A stretch of DNA of 64,000 nt from Shewanella acanthi (lineage in GTDB: Bacteria > Pseudomonadota > Gammaproteobacteria > Enterobacterales > Shewanellaceae): NCBI RefSeq assembly GCF_019457475.1, contig NZ_CP080413.1, positions 1,860,001 through 1,924,000 of the forward strand. The letters are read 5' to 3'. Under the pieces are notes generated by a model that worked only from the letters and a program-made list of their open reading frames with translations, made no database searches and was not told the origin of the DNA. The position numbers and the translations under genes were made by a program. Below are positions 1 through 10,350 of the stretch, one piece after another; the stretch's first letter is position 1; the number at the start of each line of letters is the position of its first letter.

Positions 1-1
1 G

Positions 2-232
2 TCTCCTGCCTATGTGCAAGGCGTAAGCTGCCCACACTGTATTGAAAAAATCAGCGACGAGCAGCGTAAGCGCTTTATTGAACGTGAGCGTCAGGTGAAC
101 CTCGCAAAATCACGTAACGAAGCCCATATCGGCAGCGACGTTAACCAAGTGATTGAAGCCCGTCGCCAGAAAAAAGAAGAACTCCGTAAGCAATCCGCTC
201 AAAAGAATAAGGCGAATCAAGTGAAGGCCTAA
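2..232 (+). CDS. trhO: tRNA uridine 5-hydroxylase / rhodanese TrhO, C-terminal fragment
   Basis: This is the 3' end of a gene that begins before the window; about 76 codons are visible and the stop is TAA at 230-232. The translation has the Cys-rich GVSCPHC segment followed by a basic, charged tail ([15 protein letters not shown]), which is how TrhO (YceA) proteins end. The family hydroxylates U34 of tRNAs to 5-hydroxyuridine using a rhodanese domain, but that domain lies outside the window. The tail is Lys/Glu-rich and ends NQVKA. A terminator follows. The assignment rests on the conserved C-terminal motif only. Confidence 0.8.
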   Translation, partial: SPAYVQGVSCPHCIEKISDEQRKRFIERERQVNLAKSRNEAHIGSDVNQVIEARRQKKEELRKQSAQKNKANQVKA

Positions 233-260
233 GCGGCAATCATTTCGTTGATTTGATGTT

Positions 261-288
261 AAAGGCTCGGAGATCCTGGGCCTTTTTT
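261..288 (+). terminator. rho-independent terminator after trhO
   Basis: The arms AAGGCTC and GGGCCTT form a 7-bp stem with one G-T pair, followed by a run of six T. It lies 30 bases after the trhO stop. Confidence 0.75.
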
Positions 289-439
289 ATGGGCGATTGT
301 TATTTGAATTAAATTGAATCTTCTAGTGTGTTAGTGCTAACGTGCTGAAAAATATATTTTTACCATTTTGAGTTTTTAGCTTAGGCAATCATCTATCGTG
401 TTGTGTCCAGGATTTAAAAATACTTCTAGGAAAACAGTG

Positions 440-922
440 ATGATAATACGTATCAACCCTTTAAGCTCCTTGTTGCCAATTACACTCATTATGTTAAGCC
501 TTACCTTGTCTTCAACTGTGACAGCGAATGAGGTTAAACTCAGCGAATTAACCAGTGAAATTACGGCCATGGATACCAAGTTATTCGCCGCCTTTAATCA
601 TTGCGATATTGAGACCATGGGGCAGATTTTTGGTAAAGGGTTAGAGTTTTACCACGACCAAGGGGGACTGACCAATTACAGCCAGACCATGGCGGCGACT
701 AAACAGAATTGCGATCGCAAACTGGGATTAACCAGGACCTTAGTGCCTGGTAGCTTAAGTGTGTTCCCCGTGCCGAACTTTGGGGCCATTCAGGAGGGGC
801 GTCATCAATTTTGCCATTTTGAGAATGGCAAGAATGACTGTGGCACTTTTAAGTTTGTCCATGTGTGGAAAAAGCTTAGCGAGAAATGGGAGTTAGTGAG
901 AGTTGTGAGTTACGATCACTAA
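440..922 (+). CDS. secreted DUF4440 / SnoaL-like protein
   Basis: A 160-residue protein with an N-terminal signal peptide (hydrophobic stretch LLPITLIMLSLTLSS, likely cleavage after TVTA) and a DUF4440-type NTF2-like fold. The family-type pattern is visible: a helix with FAAFNHCDIETMGQIF, then EFYHDQGG, and a C-terminal HVWKKLSEKWELVRVVSYDH strand-turn-strand. An upstream in-frame ATG exists at 398, but ATG 440 has AGGA about 9 bases before it and starts just before the signal peptide, so it is preferred. Several Cys residues (C-x-F...DCG) may form disulfides in the periplasm. The substrate is unknown. It is monocistronic, with a terminator on each side. Confidence 0.75.
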   Translation: MIIRINPLSSLLPITLIMLSLTLSSTVTANEVKLSELTSEITAMDTKLFAAFNHCDIETMGQIFGKGLEFYHDQGGLTNYSQTMAATKQNCDRKLGLTRTLVPGSLSVFPVPNFGAIQEGRHQFCHFENGKNDCGTFKFVHVWKKLSEKWELVRVVSYDH

Positions 923-940
923 GCCTATTTGAGAAAGCCA

Positions 941-964
941 AAAGGCGCACTAAGCGCCTTTTTA
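941..964. terminator. bidirectional terminator between convergent genes
   Basis: AAAAGGCGC and GCGCCTTTTT form a G+C-rich stem with a short loop, flanked by A and T runs. It can end the DUF4440 gene on the plus strand and the DUF2897-kdsB unit on the minus strand. Confidence 0.8.
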
Positions 965-987
965 GTTGTGCAATAATACCGCAGTTG

Positions 988-1230
988 TTACTTCTTTATC
1001 TCAGCGTCTGAATCACTATCAGTAGGCGGTGTTTTGTCGGGAGCACTAGTTGCTTGCTCTGCTTCAGGTTCTTCAGTTCCTGACGTTTTGCCTTTAAGTG
1101 ATGTATCGTGTCCCTTATCTTGACCAAACTGGGGCATCTTGAATTTGGAGCTGTACTTCAGCACGGCAAGGTTACTGACAACCACACCGACCACCAAAAT
1201 GATAATGATCCATGCTTCGAAATTGGACAT
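988..1230 (-). CDS. DUF2897-type small membrane protein
   Basis: An 80-residue protein with one N-terminal transmembrane helix (about residues 6-24, AWIIIILVVGVVVSNLAVL), then a basic patch (KYSSKFKMP) and a long acidic, Ser/Pro/Thr-rich disordered tail ending DSDSDAEIKK. The N-terminal third fits my memory of the DUF2897 family of marine gammaproteobacteria; no biochemical role is known to me. It lies 73 bp downstream of kdsB on the same strand and is probably cotranscribed. By the positive-inside rule the charged tail is probably cytoplasmic. Confidence 0.65.
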   Translation of the reverse strand: MSNFEAWIIIILVVGVVVSNLAVLKYSSKFKMPQFGQDKGHDTSLKGKTSGTEEPEAEQATSAPDKTPPTDSDSDAEIKK

Positions 1231-1303
1231 GCCTTACTCCTACTTCAATATTTACAGTAATGCTTAACCAGTCACTCATATTCAATGACGGGTAAGAGTA
1301 GCC

Positions 1304-2050
1304 TTAGCGTGTAGTTTGCAGCGCTAAATATTCCTCACACTTACGGATATCGTCGGGTACGTCCACTTCAACTGCGCTTGGCTCGGTAATGGCGATCTTA
1401 ATCTTGTAACCGTGCTCAAGTGCGCGCAGTTGCTCCAGTTTTTCAAGATCTTCGAGGCGACCGAGGGGCAACTTAGCAAAGGCATTCACAAAACGACGAG
1501 TATAAGCATAAATACCTAAGTGTTTGTAAACTGGGTAGTCATTGGTGTCGCGGCCGAAAGGAATGCGCGCACGTGAGAAATACAGGGCGTAGTCGTTGTT
1601 GTCGAACACCATCTTCACGTTCATTGGATTGTCGCGCTCTTCTTGAGCCTCAAGCTCAAAACCTAAGGTTGCCATCTCGAACTCACCCGGTTGATTAGCA
1701 AACAGTTCAATCAGTTGTTCAATTGCGCGGGGGTTAACTAAGGGTTGGTCGCCTTGCACGTTAATGATAAGGTCGGTTTCAGCTAGGCCTAATATCTCAC
1801 TGGCTTCGTTGATGCGATCGGTACCTGAGGCGGCGTTTGAGTCTGTCATTACGACTTTACCGCCAAAGCCTTCAACTGTGGTTTTAATGCGTTCATCATC
1901 GGTGGCGATATAGATGTTAGTCACGCCTTGGGCAAGTGATGCGCGTTCAAACACGTGCTGGATCATCGGCTTGCCATTGATGAGTGCCAGTGGCTTGCCT
2001 GGAAAACGGCTTGAACCGAAACGCGCGGGAATTAATACAGTCACATTCAT
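1304..2050 (-). CDS. kdsB: 3-deoxy-manno-octulosonate cytidylyltransferase
   Basis: A 248-residue enzyme that activates Kdo (or, in S. oneidensis, 8-amino-Kdo) as a CMP sugar for lipopolysaccharide inner-core synthesis in the cytoplasm. The nucleotide-binding N terminus [17 protein letters not shown], the INVQGDQPL motif and the [12 protein letters not shown] segment are diagnostic. Length is typical. ATG 2050 is preceded by AGGATAATTAA, a good ribosome site. S. oneidensis KdsB is known to work with KdnA/KdnB, which make the 8-amino sugar; those genes are not adjacent here, so substrate preference cannot be read from this window. Confidence 0.95.
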   Translation of the reverse strand: MNVTVLIPARFGSSRFPGKPLALINGKPMIQHVFERASLAQGVTNIYIATDDERIKTTVEGFGGKVVMTDSNAASGTDRINEASEILGLAETDLIINVQGDQPLVNPRAIEQLIELFANQPGEFEMATLGFELEAQEERDNPMNVKMVFDNNDYALYFSRARIPFGRDTNDYPVYKHLGIYAYTRRFVNAFAKLPLGRLEDLEKLEQLRALEHGYKIKIAITEPSAVEVDVPDDIRKCEEYLALQTTR

Positions 2051-2190
2051 TTAATTATCCTACCTTTATCGACCCATAGGGTTAGCACAACGTTGAGCCG
2101 CATAAGATTATCGGGCACCGTTCGTAAATGCTTGGATTATAACTGTGTCGCATTGTGCAAGCGATGCTTAAATGGGGTAAATGCAAAAGA

Positions 2191-2213
2191 AAAACCTGCC
2201 AGAGGCAGGTTTT
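2191..2213 (-). terminator. terminator after carbonic anhydrase gene
   Basis: AAACCTGCC and GGCAGGTTT form a perfect 9-bp stem; on the minus strand it is followed by a T-rich run (TTTTTCTTTT). It separates can from kdsB. Confidence 0.8.
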
Positions 2214-2242
2214 ATCGAAGGATGCTGCGGGGATGATAGGGA

Positions 2243-2860
2243 TTAACCTTTAGTCGCTAAACCCTGTTCACGGTCGATAGTCACATCCAGATCGGTTAAT
2301 AAACCATTGTCGATGCCGTAAATCCAACCGTGAATTGCCAGATCCTGACCACGGGCCCAAGCTTCTTGCACGATAGTGGTGTTAACTACGTTTGCCACCT
2401 GCTCGATAACGTTCAGTTCACACAGGCGATCAAAACGTTCGGCTTCATCTAGTTTGAGTAAGTCTTGCTGATGCATACGATACACATCGCGAATATGACC
2501 TAACCAGTTGTCAATTAACCCTAGGCGTTGATTGCCCATAGAGGCACGTACACCGCCACAACCGTAGTGACCTACTACCATAACGTGCTTCACTTTTAGC
2601 ACTTCGACCGCATATTGCAGTACGGATAAGCAGTTAAGATCGGTGTGGATCACCATGTTGGCGATATTACGGTGAACAAAGACTTCACCCGGCATTAAAT
2701 CGATGATTTGGTTAGAAGGCACACGGCTGTCGGAGCAACCAATCCACAGATACTCAGGGTTCTGTTGTTTGGCCAATTGCTCGAAGAAATCAGGGTGCTC
2801 TTGGCTAATGCGTCCAGCCCAGCGGCGGTTATTATCGAATAAGGGTTTGAGAAGTTTCAT
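2243..2860 (-). CDS. can: beta-class carbonic anhydrase
   Basis: A 205-residue enzyme for reversible CO2 hydration, supplying bicarbonate to carboxylases. It shows the zinc-site motifs of the beta class: CSDSRVP (Cys ligand and Asp-Arg dyad), HRNIANMV, and GHYGCGG (His and Cys ligands). The N terminus MKLLKPLFDNNRRWA resembles E. coli Can (YadF), as does the length. ATG 2860 has AGGTTAAA just upstream. It has its own terminator and about 1 kb of minus-strand space before the next upstream gene, so it is probably transcribed alone. Confidence 0.93.
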   Translation of the reverse strand: MKLLKPLFDNNRRWAGRISQEHPDFFEQLAKQQNPEYLWIGCSDSRVPSNQIIDLMPGEVFVHRNIANMVIHTDLNCLSVLQYAVEVLKVKHVMVVGHYGCGGVRASMGNQRLGLIDNWLGHIRDVYRMHQQDLLKLDEAERFDRLCELNVIEQVANVVNTTIVQEAWARGQDLAIHGWIYGIDNGLLTDLDVTIDREQGLATKG

Positions 2861-3090
2861 TTTAACCTATTGTTTTATCGTAATATTAAAATGTGGTATT
2901 GCCCTATGAAATGTAAGCAGCACGTTTCGCCAATGAGTATACCAGTAAATTATCTTTCTCTGGTCTATCCAATCTATCAAGTTGACAAAACATAATCTAA
3001 AAAACAGCACTGATCTTTTATGTGGATTATTGGTGGATGCCAGTGTTCCCTAATAGTGTAAGTGTCTAATTTTATTGAATCTAAAAAGCT

Positions 3091-3921
3091 CTAGTTCAGG
3101 CGGGCTAAAAAATCACTGATTTTAGCGCTAACGAAGTCTGACTGTTCTAGATTCGAGATATGACCAGCATTGGGGATATGTACAAATTCACTGCCATCGA
3201 TGGCATCGTGCATTAGGTAGCTTTCCAGTACCGTGCGGGATTTATCCTCGATACCCACCATGATTAAACAGGGTAGGGTGAATTGCTCGGCAAAATCCAT
3301 CGTGTCACGACGGCTAAACATTAGTCTGCCAAGGTCGATTAGGGGGCCTAACTGCTCTGCTTTTAATGACGCGAGATATTGCTCAAACTGTTCAACGATT
3401 TGTGCTGAGTCAATCGATGCATTATCGGCAAAAAACAACGGTGAAATTTGCTGAATAAGCGGGGTACTGATGTTACCTTCGGCTTGGATTTTATCTAGCA
3501 TAGCCAAGTATTTAGTGCGGGTAATTTCGGGCTCATATCCAATAAAGCTGTCTAACATGACGATGGATTTGACTCGATCAGGGGCTTTAAGCACTAACTC
3601 GGCGCCCCACATAGCCCCCACAGATAAACCAATCAGGTTAAATTCGGCTACGCCTAAGCTGTCCATCAGCTGAAGCATGTGCTCGGCAATATCGAGTAGG
3701 CTTTTGGTATTTTCCGGCATGCTGTCGGATGCGCCGTGCCCCCAGAGATCGGGCACAATACAGCGATAATGTTGACTCAACATTTCGATCTGGGGCGCCC
3801 ACATGAGGCTGTCCCAAAGGAAACAGTGGCCAAATAGCAAAACTGGACCCGAACCGATATCAAGATAACTTAACTGTTTATTGTCGATGTTAACTTGTTG
3901 ACGATATATAGAAAAATCCAT
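3091..3921 (-). CDS. alpha/beta-fold hydrolase
   Basis: A 276-residue cytoplasmic hydrolase. The nucleophile elbow GLSVGA (G-x-S-x-G), an acid in VGIEDKS and the C-terminal NAGHISNLE histidine form the expected Ser-Asp-His triad; LFGHCFLWDSLMW is the oxyanion-hole region (HG-type replaced by GHC). The open frame extends 16 codons upstream (to 3969), but ATG 3921 has AGGTGTT directly before it and gives the normal MDFSIYRQQV start. It lies 74 bp downstream of the M15 peptidase gene on the same strand. Substrate is not predictable from sequence; it resembles 3-oxoadipate enol-lactonase-like hydrolases in general layout only. Confidence 0.8.
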   Translation of the reverse strand: MDFSIYRQQVNIDNKQLSYLDIGSGPVLLFGHCFLWDSLMWAPQIEMLSQHYRCIVPDLWGHGASDSMPENTKSLLDIAEHMLQLMDSLGVAEFNLIGLSVGAMWGAELVLKAPDRVKSIVMLDSFIGYEPEITRTKYLAMLDKIQAEGNISTPLIQQISPLFFADNASIDSAQIVEQFEQYLASLKAEQLGPLIDLGRLMFSRRDTMDFAEQFTLPCLIMVGIEDKSRTVLESYLMHDAIDGSEFVHIPNAGHISNLEQSDFVSAKISDFLARLN

Positions 3922-3995
3922 AACACCTACTTTAAATGATTGATTGTGACGGTTTAGCATCTTCAACATTGTGATGAGGTTGCCATTGAAAATGG

Positions 3996-6240
<2,245 letters not shown>

Positions 6241-6365
6241 GGTGATGCTCCTGATGAAAGGCGTTAGGGCACGCTTTGATTTTGCTCGCATTGTGGCATT
6301 GTGAAGTGATTGTCTCAAGAAGAATGGAAGAAATATTGAGAGTAGATTTAAATCTTGGAGAAACA

Positions 6366-6394
6366 AAAAGCCGAAGCAATTTGCTTCGGCTTTT
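6366..6394. terminator. bidirectional terminator downstream of TonB receptor gene
   Basis: AAAAGCCGAAGCAA and TTGCTTCGGCTTTT form a nearly loopless perfect stem with A and T tracts on both sides. It ends the receptor transcript before the yffB-dapE unit. Confidence 0.88.
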
Positions 6395-6421
6395 AAAATT
6401 CAGATTTAATTTACCCTTAAA

Positions 6422-9064
6422 TTAGAAGGTCATTTCAACTGACATATAGTATTCGCGGCCTACGTCATTGTAGTAGGAACGTGAATAGTGTGGCCAGCTG
6501 TTGTATGTCCAGTCCACTTCTGGGCCTTCATTGAATAAGTTATTCACCCCGCCTGATAGTTTAACTCCATCGGTTAAAATGTAACTTGCTGCAAGGTTAA
6601 CTTCTGTATGGCTCTTCACAGTAACTGGATAATCTTCGTTGTAACCCTTCTCAATGAAGTAATCCATGTTATATCCATTCATACCATCAATATACTTGAT
6701 TAGGATATTGCTACTAAAGTCATTATACGCCCACCCCAAGTTTAGATTTGCACGCAGTTGTGGTGCAGAATCTTCGCCATCAATCAAATCAAGAGTTTCT
6801 GAATCAGGCGTCAGTTGCTCATCCCATTTCAACATGTAAGAGCCTTCGAAACGCGCACTTAATTCACCATAGTTAGTCAGTTCGTAGCGATAACCTACAG
6901 AGAAGTCGATACCTGAGGTTTCTCTAGAGGCCATGTTTATCGCCTGAGTGTTAACTAATAATAACTTTCCATTTGCATCGCGGAAGACTTTATCAGCATA
7001 GGCATCTTCGTGGTCGAGGATATATTGAGCAGAAGGGCTGCTGACTATGTTGCTGATATCAACAATCCAGTAATCCATAGTGACGTTGAAGTTATTGTAG
7101 TCCCAAACAAAACCGAGGTTATAGTTTTTGCCTGTCTCAGCATCCAGCTCCATGTTTGAGCCAACGGTAATATCTAAAGATTCAATTTTCTCATAATTGT
7201 TTTGAGGATCGAGTACGGTAGAATACGCAGATGTTGGGTCACCAAACAAACGTTGCATATCTGGTGCACGGAAGGTTTCGGCGTACAAGGCACGTAGCAG
7301 TAGATTTTCTACTGGTCGATATTCGACAGCCACTTGCGGACTGAATTGGCCACCCACATCGGATTCGTCATCATAGTAGTCATAACGACCTGCTAGGGTA
7401 ACAGTTAAATCATCGATAACAGGAACGGCCAGTTCGGTGTAGCCAGAGTATTGCTCTCTTTCACCCGCTGCACTGCTACCACCTTTACCGATGACTTTAC
7501 CAGCGGATGACATGCTATCAGAACGGTCGTAAAACCACTCTTTGCCGTATTCAATACCTGCAGCGTACGCTACTGCACCAGCAGGTAATTCAAAGGCTTC
7601 GCCATTGATACCTGCGTTGAAGGTAGAAAGTGTCGATTGACCGTCTTTAGATAGTTGATAGTCAATTAATTCAGCATCTTCTGCACTGATAATATCCAGT
7701 AAGGATTTCCCATCTGTGCCTGAAGTGAGATAATCAAACATACTTTGATACGTAGGGAAGCCTGTACCCAGAGTCGTGACTTTTTGACGAGCAATAGCCC
7801 AAGACGTATCATATTCAATTTCTTCAGTTAAAGCGCCTTTTGCACCAATAACGAAAGAAAAGTTGTCGGTAGTGAAATCTGTTGCGCGAGGACCCAGTTC
7901 TGACATACGGCGCGTGTAGTAGTAATCACCATCCTCTGCATCGGCAAAGTCACCACCAAATGCCGTTGCCTTATTATAAGTGAGAGAAGTGCCGAGGTCT
8001 GCACTGCTAATGGTTACATTATCACCAGCTACATTAAACATGTAATCAGTGCCTACCGTTGATGATTCAATCTCTGTATAGGTGGATGCATGGGTATAGT
8101 CGATACGCGAATACAGTTGATGATTGTCGTTTAATTCTTTTGTCAGATTGACCATGGTTGAATAACGCGTTTGCTCGGGTGAGAAATCACGTTGCTTAGA
8201 GCGGTCAAAACCACATCTCCCACCTGATAATATTTCGTAACCGCGTGATTGACAGTCGTCTTCACTAATACTCTTAAAGAGCTTATTGCCGGTAAATAGG
8301 TTTGCTCCATAACTACTAAATGTGGCATATGGATGACCTTCAACTGGGATATCGGTACCCCAATCTCTATCGGTGCCTTTTAGGGCTTCACGGTCTTCGT
8401 ACTCAGCAAAGAATGTTAGGTTAGCAGTATTGCTGCTGACACCTGTCATAAAGGAGAACTGATTAGTTTGTAATCCGCCATCATCGGTATCTGATATTCG
8501 ATATTTAAAGGTCGTTTGTTCAACGTCCTTCTTCAGAATGAAGTTAATTACACCGCCCATAGCATCAGAGCCGTAAATAGCTGAAGCGCCTGATGTTAAA
8601 ATTTCGATACGGTCAATTGCGCCTAATGGGATATTTGCAGTGTCTACAAAGCTGCTTGTACCACCCGCCCCAAAAGGATATTTAGGTACGCGTTTACCGT
8701 TGATAAGCGTTAACACGCGACCTGCGCCAACGCCTCGTAAATTGACCGAAGAAGCTGCAGGCGTAAAACCGTGTACTTCTTGCTGCGTCATTGAACCTCC
8801 AGCATTTTGTGATAAGTTGCCTAGTACATCTTGTACTGAGTTAAAACCACCTTTTTCAATGTCTGCAGCACTGACTACAACGATAGGTGCGGCGTTTTCC
8901 ATATCTGTGCGTTTAATACGTGAACCAGTTACCTCAATACGTTCTACTTTTTCTTCATTAGCTGCTGATTGTTCAGCGGCTACTACAAATGGAGTTACTG
9001 ATGCTGATGCTAAGGCTAACAAGCCAAAGCGAACCGCTTTTGCTACGGTTGATTGCGTTGTCAT
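6422..9064 (-). CDS. TonB-dependent outer-membrane receptor
   Basis: An 880-residue receptor with a signal peptide (LLALASASVTPFVVAA, cleavage near AEQ), a short linker ending RIEVTGSRIKR, a plug domain (about 75-190: IVVVSAADIEKGG, VNLRGVGAGRVLTLINGKR, SGASAIYGSDAMGGVINF) and a 22-strand-type barrel ending in an aromatic C terminus (YYMSVEMTF). The ATG at 9064 (MTTQST) is preferred over the longer frame since it leads directly into the signal peptide and has GAAG upstream. No clear TonB box or Fur site was found, so the ligand (siderophore, peptide or sugar) is not assignable. It sits alone, with a terminator behind and about 700 bp of A+T-rich DNA in front. Confidence 0.88.
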   Translation of the reverse strand: MTTQSTVAKAVRFGLLALASASVTPFVVAAEQSAANEEKVERIEVTGSRIKRTDMENAAPIVVVSAADIEKGGFNSVQDVLGNLSQNAGGSMTQQEVHGFTPAASSVNLRGVGAGRVLTLINGKRVPKYPFGAGGTSSFVDTANIPLGAIDRIEILTSGASAIYGSDAMGGVINFILKKDVEQTTFKYRISDTDDGGLQTNQFSFMTGVSSNTANLTFFAEYEDREALKGTDRDWGTDIPVEGHPYATFSSYGANLFTGNKLFKSISEDDCQSRGYEILSGGRCGFDRSKQRDFSPEQTRYSTMVNLTKELNDNHQLYSRIDYTHASTYTEIESSTVGTDYMFNVAGDNVTISSADLGTSLTYNKATAFGGDFADAEDGDYYYTRRMSELGPRATDFTTDNFSFVIGAKGALTEEIEYDTSWAIARQKVTTLGTGFPTYQSMFDYLTSGTDGKSLLDIISAEDAELIDYQLSKDGQSTLSTFNAGINGEAFELPAGAVAYAAGIEYGKEWFYDRSDSMSSAGKVIGKGGSSAAGEREQYSGYTELAVPVIDDLTVTLAGRYDYYDDESDVGGQFSPQVAVEYRPVENLLLRALYAETFRAPDMQRLFGDPTSAYSTVLDPQNNYEKIESLDITVGSNMELDAETGKNYNLGFVWDYNNFNVTMDYWIVDISNIVSSPSAQYILDHEDAYADKVFRDANGKLLLVNTQAINMASRETSGIDFSVGYRYELTNYGELSARFEGSYMLKWDEQLTPDSETLDLIDGEDSAPQLRANLNLGWAYNDFSSNILIKYIDGMNGYNMDYFIEKGYNEDYPVTVKSHTEVNLAASYILTDGVKLSGGVNNLFNEGPEVDWTYNSWPHYSRSYYNDVGREYYMSVEMTF

Positions 9065-9312
9065 TATCTTCATTCCCATATATTTATTATTAATAGCTTT
9101 GGTGAGATTCAAATAAATAATCCTATCCAAGCGGCTTGAATTTATCATTAAATAAAAATATGACAATAGAGTTTAATGTTAAAATTGTTGTATTAATGTT
9201 TGTTTTTTTGGGTGTGACATTTCATTTAAATACTCATCTGTTGAATTGGCGAGGTTCTTAGTGAGTAATTACGCAATTGAAATATACAATTTTGCAACAA
9301 CTGGGGCGTAAA

Positions 9313-9346
9313 AATAATGAATATTCAATTAAGAATATTCATTATT
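9313..9346. repeat. perfect 14-bp inverted repeat upstream of the TonB receptor
   Basis: Arms AATAATGAATATTC (9313-9326) and GAATATTCATTATT (9333-9346) around the 6-base spacer AATTAA. It lies about 250 bases upstream of the receptor start and lacks a T run, so an operator or a transcript-processing hairpin is more likely than a terminator. Confidence 0.6.
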
Positions 9347-9676
9347 TGATGTTAATGAATTAAATGTTTAAATTTTACCCAATAGCCTTTCTGTAAAAAT
9401 TTACGAATTAAATTGAATGATTATTGAACATTTTAGTCGATTATAGTCAGTTAGAGAATATCACCAAAACAAAATTATAGATTTTACTTGTAAAGTTATT
9501 TAATTAACCTGATATGGTTAAAAATATGGTTTCACTGATACTTTATGCTAAATACACGTCATAATATTTTTGCGTGTATATAAATGAAAATTTATCAAAC
9601 ATGGCATGAATCTTAACAACAGCGAACAGGTATATGTGTGGTGCGAAGCGTTTGAAGTGCAGACTGAATATTCTGA

Positions 9677-9710
9677 AGTCATTATGGTTATAATGATTAC
9701 CATAATGACT
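9677..9710. repeat. 12-bp inverted repeat downstream of crr
   Basis: Arms AGTCATTATGGT (9677-9688) and ACCATAATGACT (9699-9710) with a 10-base centre TATAATGATT. The layout resembles a dimer operator; it could also be a 3' hairpin of the pts transcript, but there is no T tract. Confidence 0.55.
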
Positions 9711-9773
9711 GGCTGCAAGTACTTGCGTTATATTTGTATATTGGCGCCTTAACACGCTGGAATGTTCGATTTA

Positions 9774-10283
9774 TTACATTTGAACAGTAAAGATCACATC
9801 TTTACCAGCTTCGACACTGCCCTGCGCCTTGTCGAGGTATTTCACATCTTCCATATTCGCCAGCACGACAGGAGTAAGTAAGCTGTCTACTTGGTCTTTA
9901 AGGTATTCAATATCAAAGGATAAAATGGGATCGCCCACTTTAACCTGTTGTCCTTCTTCGGCAAGGCGGCTAAAGCCATTACCCCGCAGTTCGACTGTGC
10001 CTACGCCAAAGTGCACGAACAGTTCTAAACCTTGGGGGGACTCAATGCTAAAGGCGTGATTAGTTTCGAAAATCTTTCCAATGGTCCCATCGATTGGTGC
10101 CACGATAGTATCGCCTTTTGGGGCGATTGCGATGCCATCACCGACAATCTTTTCAGCAAATACCACATCGGGGACTTTTTCAATCGCGACAATTTCCCCG
10201 TTGACAGGAGCGTAAATCTTGACCCCACCGGTTAAATTGGGCTGTCCTGAGACGAGTCGCCTAATTCGGCTTAAAAAACCCAT
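9774..10283 (-). CDS. crr: PTS glucose-specific IIA component
   Basis: A 169-residue IIA-Glc protein, the same length as E. coli Crr. The phosphorylated His is in ELFVHFGVGTV and the accompanying His in NHAFSIES; the N terminus MGFLSRIRRLVSG matches the membrane-associating helix of the family. It takes phosphate from HPr and, besides sugar uptake, regulates adenylate cyclase and permeases. It is the last gene of the ptsH-ptsI-crr unit, 67 bp after ptsI. No IIBC sugar permease is in the window. Confidence 0.95.
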   Translation of the reverse strand: MGFLSRIRRLVSGQPNLTGGVKIYAPVNGEIVAIEKVPDVVFAEKIVGDGIAIAPKGDTIVAPIDGTIGKIFETNHAFSIESPQGLELFVHFGVGTVELRGNGFSRLAEEGQQVKVGDPILSFDIEYLKDQVDSLLTPVVLANMEDVKYLDKAQGSVEAGKDVIFTVQM

Positions 10284-10350
10284 ATTCTATTGCCCCTTTC
10301 GCATATTATATTTTGTCATTAGCGCGTAAACCCAGCATAACCAATAAGTT

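Larger units (their letters stand above)
9065..9773. other. A+T-rich intergenic region with two inverted repeats
   Basis: About 700 bases between the crr stop and the receptor start. No ORF here has convincing coding features; the 70-codon frame at 9543-9755 has no ribosome site and no recognisable motif. The region should hold the receptor promoter. It contains two perfect inverted repeats, listed separately. Confidence 0.6.

Noticed and set aside
9543..9755. 70-codon minus-strand ORF
   Set aside because: No ribosome site, no recognisable motif, and it spans an inverted repeat in a non-coding A+T-rich region.
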